Below the pieces are notes generated by a model. That model saw only the letters and a list, made by a program, of their open reading frames with translations. It did not search any database and was not told the origin of the DNA. DNA of 13,536 nucleotides from SIG588 sp045599305. GTDB taxonomy: Bacteria; Bacillota; Clostridia; Oscillospirales; Acutalibacteraceae. The stretch lies in NCBI GenBank assembly GCA_045599305.1, contig JAZRVU010000002.1:1-13536 (forward strand). The letters run 5' to 3'. Position 1 is the first letter of the stretch; every line of letters starts with the position of its first letter. The position numbers and the translations under genes were made by a program. Shown in pieces: positions 6,954-13,536 of this stretch.

Positions 6954-7039
6954 TCCATTCGCTGGTGTAGCTCAGTTGTGTAGAGGTGCTCTACCGCCTT
7001 CGCTGCACGGCACTCATTCCATTCGCTGGTGTAGCTCAG
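6954..7039 (+). repeat. 22-bp direct repeat spanning leader and 5' end of tRNA-Thr
   Basis: Bases 6954-6975 and 7018-7039 are identical: a 7-base leader (TCCATTC) followed by the first 15 bases of tRNA-Thr (GCTGGTGTAGCTCAG). The two copies are offset by 64 bases. The second copy is part of the intact tRNA gene. Identity that includes the leader points to a duplication rather than to two independent tRNAs. Confidence 0.9.
6961..7017 (+). pseudogene. Broken 5' copy of tRNA-Thr
   Basis: The first 15 bases equal the 5' acceptor strand and D-arm start of the intact tRNA-Thr at 7025. Beyond this the sequence departs. It forms a six-pair hairpin (GTAGAG, loop GTG, CTCTAC at 6980-6994) and shows no anticodon arm, T arm (no GGTTCGAAT) or matching 3' acceptor strand before the real tRNA begins. 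It lies inside the same predicted transcript. I see it as a tRNA fragment left by duplication or insertion; it might instead be a processed 5' leader structure. Confidence 0.65.
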
Positions 7040-7100
7040 CCGGTAGAGCAGCTGATTTGTAATCAGCAGGTCGGGGGTTCGAATCCCTCCACCAGCTCCA
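7025..7100 (+). tRNA. tRNA-Thr (anticodon UGU)
   Basis: A complete 76-base cloverleaf. The acceptor GCTGGTG pairs with CACCAGC, with discriminator T and encoded CCA (7098-7100). The D arm is GCTC...GAGC. The anticodon arm GCTGA / TCAGC has loop TTTGTAA, giving anticodon TGT. The T arm is GGGGG/CCCTC with TTCGAAT. It decodes ACA (and by wobble other ACN) codons. It stands alone, with a promoter upstream and its own terminator 3 bases after CCA. Confidence 0.97.
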
Positions 7101-7102
7101 AC

Positions 7103-7143
7103 AAAAAACGCACATTTGTCTACCAGACAAATGTACGTTTTTT
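7103..7143 (+). terminator. Terminator of tRNA-Thr
   Basis: ACATTTGTCT pairs with AGACAAATGT across an ACC loop. The stem extends outward through AAAAAACG/CGTTTTTT with one C/A mismatch, and a six-T run ends the structure (7138-7143). It begins right after the encoded CCA. The AATGAAG repeat array starts directly behind its last T. Confidence 0.9.
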
Positions 7144-7297
7144 GAATGAAGTCGCCCCTGCGGGGCTAATGAAGGAGTGAAGACGTTTCACTAATGAAGA
7201 AATGAAAAGGAGAGAACGGGAGAAAGTGGGCGACTTCGCTTCATTAGGTGCGAAGCACCGTCTTCATTTTGCTTCATTAGGTGAAGCCGTCTTCATT
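7144..7297 (+). repeat. AATGAAG/CTTCATT heptamer array with small hairpins
   Basis: Three AATGAAG copies start at 7145, 7168 and 7193, with a near copy AATGAAA at 7201. They are mirrored by four CTTCATT copies at 7239, 7262, 7272 and 7291. Between them lie small perfect hairpins: GCCCC-TGC-GGGGC (7154-7166), AGTGAA-GACGT-TTCACT (7176-7192) and GGTGC-GAA-GCACC (7247-7259). GAAGTCGCCC (7148-7157) also pairs perfectly with GGGCGACTTC (7228-7237), which closes one large stem. No coding frame of note is present. The last heptamer supplies the first bases of the -35 box for the next gene. Confidence 0.85.
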
Positions 7298-7324
7298 GAC
7301 TTATGAACGATTTTATGATATAAT
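7296..7324 (+). promoter_or_regulatory. Strong extended -10 promoter of the four-helix-bundle/methyltransferase pair
   Basis: TTGACT (7296-7301) and TATAAT (7319-7324) are spaced by 17 bases, and TGA just before the -10 (7316-7318) makes it an extended -10 (TGnTATAAT). It is one of the best promoters in the window and serves only this gene pair. Confidence 0.88.
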
Positions 7325-7336
7325 TGTTGTGAAAGC

Positions 7337-7341
7337 GGAGG
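7337..7341 (+). promoter_or_regulatory. Ribosome binding site that fixes the start at 7349
   Basis: GGAGG sits 7 bases before the ATG at 7349. The GTG at 7343, two codons upstream in the same frame, is only 1 base from it and is too close to be used. Confidence 0.8.
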
Positions 7342-7348
7342 TGTGCAT

Positions 7349-7702
7349 ATGCGCGACGATCAGTTGTCTGTTCAGTCTATGGACTTTGCGGTTTCTATCA
7401 TCAATTTAGTAAAAGATCTGAAATTGAAACATGAATCGGTTATTTCAAACCAAATCGGCCGGAGCAGCACCTCTATCGGTGCGAATATCCGTGAAGCGCA
7501 GTATGCTCACGGAAAAGCGGATTTTGTTGCAAAGCTGCAAATTGCTTTGAAAGAGGCAAACGAAACGGGATATTGGCTTGAGCTTCTATTCAAAACGGAA
7601 TATATTTCAGAACAAGACTATAAAATGCTTGATTCTGCTTGCACAAGTATCAGGGTTATGCTTATTTCTTCCATAAATACTGCAAAGGAAAACAACAAAT
7701 GA
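7349..7702 (+). CDS. Four-helix-bundle protein (23S rRNA IVS / Avd-like family)
   Basis: A 117-residue, all-helical small protein. It carries the family signature QIGRSSTSIGANIREA (35-50), followed by AKLQIALKEANETGYWLEL (61-79) and two further amphipathic helices. Relatives are encoded inside 23S rRNA intervening sequences and include the Avd accessory protein of diversity-generating retroelements. Known members form basic pentameric barrels that bind nucleic acid. Here it is neither in an rRNA gene nor next to a reverse transcriptase. The gene has its own strong promoter, follows a dense repeat array, and overlaps the methyltransferase by 4 bases (ATGA). Codons are visibly AT-rich next to the GC-rich neighbours, suggesting transfer. 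Family is certain; function in this setting is unknown. Confidence 0.9.
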   Translation: MRDDQLSVQSMDFAVSIINLVKDLKLKHESVISNQIGRSSTSIGANIREAQYAHGKADFVAKLQIALKEANETGYWLELLFKTEYISEQDYKMLDSACTSIRVMLISSINTAKENNK

Positions 7703-8310
7703 AAATTGATGTAATTACGCACTATGATTTGTTGATTGATAAAGGGAATGACCCTGTCTGCGATCCTGAACCGCTGCAAAAATATATGGATAAATGGGAC
7801 GGTAAACCATTCATTGATGCTCTGTATCTTGATAAAAGCAAATCTGTTTTGGAAATAGGTGTCGGAACGGGAAGGCTTGCGGTGAAAACAGCACCACTAT
7901 GCAAATGTTTTACCGGTATTGATATATCCCCCAAAACCATTGGCAGAGCAAAACATAACTTAAAAGCCTTCAAGAATACTCTGCTTGTTTGCGGAGATTT
8001 TCTGGCCTATAATTTTAAAGAAAAATTTGATTTGATTTATTCTTCTTTGACGTGGTTACATATTCAAGATAAGCGATTGGCCATTGACAAAGTTGCCGAA
8101 TTGCTGAAGGACAACGGTCGATTTGTTTTGTCGATCAATAAAGATACTGCTGCCACAATTGATTACGGTAAATGGCAAATAGAGATTTTCCCTGATAATC
8201 CAAACGAGATAAAATCATTTTTTCAAATTTGCGGATTAACTTTGATTGATATGGTTGAAACTGAATTTGCATATATTCTCATTGCAGAAAACAACAAATG
8301 TACTGTTTAG
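7699..8310 (+). CDS. Class I SAM-dependent methyltransferase
   Basis: A 203-residue Rossmann-fold methyltransferase. Motif I is VLEIGVGTG (50-58); Asp75 in GIDIS fits the ribose-binding acid; CGDF (98-101) fits the adenine-binding motif; FDLIYSSLTWLHIQ (110-123) fits the motif IV region; and a later strand/helix follows in LKDNGRFVLSI. The start is the ATG at 7699, overlapping the upstream stop (ATGA), with AAAGGA about 9 bases before it. Upstream in-frame codons lie inside the four-helix-bundle gene and lack signals. The substrate is unknown: no NPPY/DPPY motif of amino-DNA methylases and no target-recognition domain are visible, so a small-molecule, protein or RNA target is more likely than restriction-type DNA methylation. 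AT-rich composition is shared with its partner gene, so both probably arrived together. No membrane segments. Confidence 0.88.
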   Translation: MKIDVITHYDLLIDKGNDPVCDPEPLQKYMDKWDGKPFIDALYLDKSKSVLEIGVGTGRLAVKTAPLCKCFTGIDISPKTIGRAKHNLKAFKNTLLVCGDFLAYNFKEKFDLIYSSLTWLHIQDKRLAIDKVAELLKDNGRFVLSINKDTAATIDYGKWQIEIFPDNPNEIKSFFQICGLTLIDMVETEFAYILIAENNKCTV

Positions 8311-8343
8311 TGGTTTTTATCTTAAAAATGCACTGTTTGGTGG
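8296..8343 (+). repeat. 18-bp imperfect direct repeat at the end of the methyltransferase gene
   Basis: AAATGYACTGTTTRGTGG occurs at 8296-8313 and 8326-8343 with two differences (T/C and A/G), 30 bases apart. The first copy contains the methyltransferase stop codon; the second is non-coding. It may mark the right edge of the inserted segment or a duplicated gene end. Confidence 0.7.
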
Positions 8344-8354
8344 CTCTTAGACAT

Positions 8355-8386
8355 AAAAAAGCACTTGCGGCTGCAAGTGCTTTTTT
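8355..8386. terminator. Bidirectional terminator between methyltransferase and ribU
   Basis: AAAAAAGCACTTGC and its exact complement form a perfect 14-pair stem with loop GGCT, bounded by A6 and T6. The convergent genes end at 8310 (plus) and 8398 (minus), so it can serve both strands. Confidence 0.92.
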
Positions 8387-8397
8387 ATATGTGTGTG

Positions 8398-8970
8398 CTA
8401 TCTGCGGATGCCCCACATCTCGCCGTAACGGCGGACAAAGGGCAGCAGTGCCCGATAAAGCAGTGCGGCAAGCAGGCTGTTGATCCCCGCCTTGAGCAGG
8501 TTAAAGGGCAAAATGCCCGGCAGCAACAGGGCTTTCACCGCCTCAATAGGGGCACCGTAGAGCAGCGGATCGAGCAGCAGGTTGAGCGGCACCATCACCG
8601 CCGCCATGGCAAGCGTGCCCAGCACCAGACCCAGCACCACGCGCCACCCGCTGCGCACTTTGCGGCAGAGGATCCCCACCGGCAGCAGCAGCACGCCCGA
8701 TGCGACAAAGTGCATGAGCGCCCCGACCCAGCCGTCATCCCCCAGCACGAACGCCTGGATGAGCGACACCACCGCCAGAATGCCCGAGCCCCACGCGGGG
8801 CCGAACCACAAAGTGGCCAGCAGCACCGGCACATCGGCCATATCATATTTCAAAAACGGTGCGGCAGGGATCAGCGGCACGCGCAGCACCCACACGAGCA
8901 GCACCGCCACCGCCGCCAGCAGTGCCGACTGGCACAGGCGCAGAAGTCTTTTATCCACTGTTTCGGCCAT
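8398..8970 (-). CDS. ribU: Riboflavin ECF transporter substrate-binding protein RibU
   Basis: A 190-residue membrane protein with about six hydrophobic helices and no long soluble part, the size of ECF S-components. After helix 1 comes PFLKYDMADVPVLLATLWFGP (38-58), the RibU signature (LKYD...D.P.LL...FGP), then a conserved GALMHFVASG (83-92). S-components bind the vitamin outside and work with a shared energizing module (EcfT plus EcfA ATPases) encoded elsewhere. The gene is preceded by an FMN riboswitch, which fixes riboflavin or a related flavin precursor as substrate. The ribosome binding site is AGAAAGG about 9 bases before the ATG, just after the terminator T run. It is monocistronic and ends at a bidirectional terminator. 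Confidence 0.92.
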   Translation of the reverse strand: MAETVDKRLLRLCQSALLAAVAVLLVWVLRVPLIPAAPFLKYDMADVPVLLATLWFGPAWGSGILAVVSLIQAFVLGDDGWVGALMHFVASGVLLLPVGILCRKVRSGWRVVLGLVLGTLAMAAVMVPLNLLLDPLLYGAPIEAVKALLLPGILPFNLLKAGINSLLAALLYRALLPFVRRYGEMWGIRR

Positions 8971-8989
8971 GATACCCGACCTTTCTCAT

Positions 8990-9023
8990 AAAAAACGCCC
9001 CGCTGCACTTTGGCAACGGGGCG
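8990..9023 (-). terminator. FMN-controlled terminator before ribU
   Basis: CGCCCCGTTGC pairs with GCAGCGGGGCG (11 pairs, one G-T) across the loop CAAAGT on the minus strand, followed by six T. It lies between the riboswitch and the ribU start, 19 bases before the ATG, as in transcription-terminating RFN elements. Confidence 0.9.
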
Positions 9024-9046
9024 CATTTTCCTTTTTGCGGAAAACC

Positions 9047-9173
9047 GTCTTCTCTCATCCGGACTGTACCGTCGGCTTTGGAATCGCACCAAATCAACCG
9101 GGCTCACACCCGGGTCGCGGGCTCGCGCCGCAGCGCACACCGCCGGTGGGGAATCTCACCCCGCCCCGAAGAC
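9047..9173 (-). promoter_or_regulatory. FMN riboswitch (RFN element)
   Basis: On the minus strand the conserved RFN segments occur in order: GGGGCGGGGTGAGATTCCCC, ACCGGCGGT, AGCCCGCGA, GGTTGATTTGGTGCGATTCC, AAGCCGACGGTACAGTC and CGGATGAGAGAAG. Helix P1 is formed by GTCTTC (9168-9173) with GAAGAC (9047-9052). The loop between AGCCCGCGA and GGTTGATT carries a small CCCGGGTGTGAGCCCGG hairpin. Binding of FMN should favour the downstream terminator and shut off ribU. Confidence 0.97.
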
Positions 9174-9179
9174 AGGAAC

Positions 9180-9208
9180 ATCATATCACACATTAAGGGG
9201 ATTGTCAA
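9180..9208 (-). promoter_or_regulatory. Sigma-A promoter of the ribU riboswitch transcript
   Basis: TTGACA (9203-9208) and TATGAT (9180-9185) are spaced by 17 bases, and TGA before the -10 gives an extended -10. The expected start at about 9173 coincides with the first base of riboswitch helix P1. The -35 lies 8 bases past the engB stop. Confidence 0.9.
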
Positions 9209-9215
9209 CCGCTTT

Positions 9216-9799
9216 TCAGTCGGCTGTCACATTTTCGATGATCTCGCGCAGTTGGTCGGCGCCCTCCCCCGTCACGGCCGAAAACGGCACGGTGAGCACA
9301 CCCTCCAGATCGGCAAACTCGGCCGCCAGCGCCGTTTCGCGGGCGGCGCGCTCGGTCTTGTTCAGCTTGTCGGCCTTGGTGAGCACGATCACGAACGGGA
9401 TGCCCGCCTCCACGAACCAGTCGATCATCTGCCGATCCTCGGCTGATGGCGGGTGACGCATATCCACCAGCTGCAGCACCAGCCGCATGTCGCGGTCGGC
9501 GTCGAAATAGCCCTGAATGAGCCCGTTCCAGCGCTGGCGCTCGGCATTCGACACCTTGGCGTAGCCGTAACCGGGCAGATCCACCAATCGCAGGGTGGAC
9601 AGACGGTAAAAATTGATGCTGGCCGTTTTGCCCGGCGTGGCACTGGTCCTCGCCAGCGAGCGGCGCTCCAGCAACTTATTGATAAGGGAGGATTTGCCCA
9701 CATTGGAGCGGCCGGAAAACACCACCTCCGGCAATTCGGGCGGCGGCAGCTGTGCTGTCAGAGCAGCGGTCATTTCAAACCGGGCACTGTGCAGATCCA

Positions 9800-9803
<4 letters not shown>
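9216..9803 (-). CDS. engB: Ribosome biogenesis GTPase EngB/YsxC
   Basis: A 195-residue TRAFAC-class GTPase needed for late assembly of the 50S ribosomal subunit. The GTP motifs are complete: G1 GRSNVGKS (31-38), G2 around TPGKT (56-60), G3 DLPGYGYA (75-82) typical of the YihA/YsxC group, G4 TKADK (142-146) and G5 FSAVTGEG (174-181). Two ATGs stand in tandem. The first (9801-9803) overlaps the lon stop as ATGA but is only 3 bases from the GAGAGGG ribosome binding site. The second (9798-9800) is 6 bases away and may be the real start, giving 194 residues. It follows lon directly, as in Bacillus and many Clostridia, so it is co-transcribed with lon. Confidence 0.96.
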
Positions 9804-12139
<2,336 letters not shown>

Positions 12140-12162
12140 ATTCTGATCCTTTCTGTGATGCG

Positions 12163-12196
12163 AAAAGCAGGCGACTGTGACAAGACAGCCGCCCGC
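12163..12196 (-). terminator. Hairpin terminator or attenuator between clpX and lon
   Basis: GCGGGCGGCTG pairs with CAGTCGCCTGC on the minus strand (11 pairs including two G-T) across the loop TCTTGTCA and is followed by TTTT. It lies 10 bases after the clpX stop. With a short T run it may only partly stop transcription, lowering lon and engB relative to clpX. Confidence 0.65.
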
Positions 12197-12205
12197 AGAG
12201 CAATA

Positions 12206-13507
12206 TCACGCCGTGTACCGGCGCTTGGGGCTGCGCCCCTTGACCGTCGCTTTCAGCTTGACGGGCTTTTTATCGGGATCCCGTGTGATCTCCGGCTGTG
12301 CGCCCTCGTTGACACAGGCGTCGGTGACGGTGACAGTGTCCACCGTGTGATCGGAGGGGATGTCGAACATCAGGCGGTTGAGAGTCTCCTCCATCACGGC
12401 ACGCAGGCCGCGGGCACCGGTGTTCAGTTTCAGCGTCTTTTCCGCCACGGCACGCAGTGCCTCATCGGTGAAGGTGAGCTTCACCCCGTCGAGTTCGAAT
12501 AGATACTGATACTGCTTGAGCAGGGCGTTCTTCGGCTCGCTCAAAATCTGCATCAGCGCGTCGGCATCCAGCGCCTCCAGCGTGGTGATGACCGGCATAC
12601 GGCCGACCAGTTCGGGGATCAGGCCGAATTTGACCAGATCCTGCGGAGTGACCTGACGGAGCAGTTCGGACGACTCGCGATCCTTTTTGGAACGGACGGT
12701 GTTGCCGAAGCCGACGGCACCGGACTCCATCCGCTTTTCGATGGTCTGCTGGATGCCATCAAAGGCACCGCCCAGAATGAAGAGGATATTGGTGGTGTCG
12801 ATCTGGATGAATTCCTGCTGGGGATGCTTGCGCCCGCCGTTGGGCGGCACGTTCGCCATGGTGCCCTCGAGGATCTTCAGCAGTGCCTGCTGCACCCCCT
12901 CGCCGCTCACGTCCCGCGTGATGGAGGGATTTTCACTGCGGCGGGAGATCTTGTCGATCTCGTCCACATAGATGATGCCGCGCTCCGCCTTTTCCACGTC
13001 ATAGTCCGCCGCCTGGATGAGACGCAGCAGGATGTTTTCCACATCCTCGCCCACATAGCCGGCCTCGGTCAGCGTGGTGGCATCGGCAATGGCAAAGGGC
13101 ACATCGAGTATCTTGGCCAGCGTCTGTGCCAGCGCCGTCTTCCCTACGCCGGTGGGACCGAGCAGCAGCACGTTGCTCTTGCCGATCTCGGTGTCACCGT
13201 TGCCGAAATAGATGCGTTTATAGTGGTTATAGACCGCCACGGACAGCGCCGTTTTGGCGGCATCCTGCCCGATGACGTATTCGTCCAGACCCTGCTTGCT
13301 CTCCTGCGGCTTGGGCAGACGCACGCTCGTGGCGGTGCTGTTCTGCGTGCGTGCGGGTGCGACGCCCCCCGACAGGATCGACTCGCACAGTTCCACGCCC
13401 TCGTTGCAGATATAGACGCCCGGCCCCGCGATCAGGCGGTAGACATCGTCCTGCGCTTTGCCGCAGAACGAACAGCATATGGGCTTGTTTTCCTCACTCT
13501 TGGCCAT
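12206..13507 (-). CDS. clpX: ATP-dependent Clp protease ATP-binding subunit ClpX
   Basis: A 433-residue AAA+ unfoldase that feeds proteins to ClpP. It has the N-terminal zinc-binding domain (CSFCGK at 12-17), Walker A GPTGVGKT (117-124), pore loop GYVG (150-153), Walker B IIYVDEID (178-185), RKH loop (226-228), a VGF ClpP-docking tripeptide (265-267, in place of IGF), the arginine finger in LVGRMP (300-305) and sensor II GARGL (364-368). It is odd that the second zinc pair reads CNEG (34-37) instead of CDEC/CNEC, so one of four zinc ligands is Gly (codon GGC, 13397-13399); Cys41 follows. The C-terminus is unusually basic (GRSPKRRYTA). AAAGGGG lies about 8 bases before the ATG. clpP, commonly just upstream, would lie beyond the window edge. 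Confidence 0.97.
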   Translation of the reverse strand: MAKSEENKPICCSFCGKAQDDVYRLIAGPGVYICNEGVELCESILSGGVAPARTQNSTATSVRLPKPQESKQGLDEYVIGQDAAKTALSVAVYNHYKRIYFGNGDTEIGKSNVLLLGPTGVGKTALAQTLAKILDVPFAIADATTLTEAGYVGEDVENILLRLIQAADYDVEKAERGIIYVDEIDKISRRSENPSITRDVSGEGVQQALLKILEGTMANVPPNGGRKHPQQEFIQIDTTNILFILGGAFDGIQQTIEKRMESGAVGFGNTVRSKKDRESSELLRQVTPQDLVKFGLIPELVGRMPVITTLEALDADALMQILSEPKNALLKQYQYLFELDGVKLTFTDEALRAVAEKTLKLNTGARGLRAVMEETLNRLMFDIPSDHTVDTVTVTDACVNEGAQPEITRDPDKKPVKLKATVKGRSPKRRYTA

Positions 13508-13536
13508 GCCCCGACCCCTTTCTCAAGCATTCATCG

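Noticed and set aside
6986..7180. Open frame of 64 codons over tRNA-Thr encoding GVAQPVEQLICNQQVGGSNP
   Set aside because: This is the translated tRNA-Thr sequence, a common false gene call; a complete cloverleaf explains the bases.
7144..7297. CRISPR array
   Set aside because: Repeats are only 7 bases, point in both directions and have uneven spacing; no cas genes are present.
7639..7698. Upstream ATG for the methyltransferase adding 20 residues
   Set aside because: It lies within the four-helix-bundle gene and has no ribosome binding site. The ATG at 7699 overlaps the stop and has AAAGGA before it.
7349..8310. Diversity-generating retroelement (the four-helix-bundle protein as Avd)
   Set aside because: No reverse transcriptase and no template/variable repeat pair are visible in the window; only the family resemblance remains.
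7025..8400. Integrative element with att sites at tRNA-Thr
   Set aside because: No integrase gene is present, and no second copy of the tRNA 3' end is found up to the terminator at 8386.

Overview
The window looks like chromosomal DNA of a GC-rich, endospore-forming member of the Clostridia; an Oscillospirales-type gut Firmicute is the best guess. This rests on GC-rich genes with AGGAGG-type ribosome binding sites, sigma-A-like promoters, a cotJ spore-coat operon, the Firmicute order clpX-lon-ysxC, and an FMN riboswitch in front of a RibU-type ECF transporter. Genus cannot be told from the sequence. Nearly everything is on the minus strand. The exception is a plus-strand stretch of about 1.4 kb in the middle (about 6.9-8.3 kb).

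Right to left along the minus strand, clpX (12206-13507), lon (9800-12139) and engB/ysxC (9216-9803) form the protein-quality-control and ribosome-assembly block. A hairpin lies between clpX and lon, and a 4-base overlap joins lon and engB. Next comes ribU (8398-8970), with its own strong promoter, a complete FMN riboswitch and a riboswitch-controlled terminator. Left of the central insert are a KDPG/KHG-aldolase-type gene (6195-6848) with a strong terminator, the cotJA-cotJB-cotJC operon (4973-6072), and a four-gene surface-polysaccharide operon (71-4794). That operon reads TagA-type ManNAc transferase, UDP-GlcNAc 2-epimerase, O-antigen polymerase/ligase-like protein, flippase. It has one clear promoter at its head and one clear terminator at its end.

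The odd part is 6954-8390. A plus-strand promoter drives a broken 5' copy of tRNA-Thr, then an intact tRNA-Thr(UGU) with its terminator. Directly after this terminator comes a compact array of AATGAAG/CTTCATT heptamers and small hairpins. The array runs into a near-perfect promoter for two translationally coupled, visibly AT-rich genes: a stand-alone four-helix-bundle protein (23S-IVS/Avd-like family) and a class I SAM-dependent methyltransferase. This pair looks like foreign cargo inserted at a tRNA gene, with no integrase or transposase in view, and it is the best candidate here for something undescribed.

Other points worth a second look are a ClpX whose zinc finger has Gly where the fourth Cys should be, an aldolase with Asp at the usual substrate-binding Arg position, and symmetric operator-like sequences at two promoters.
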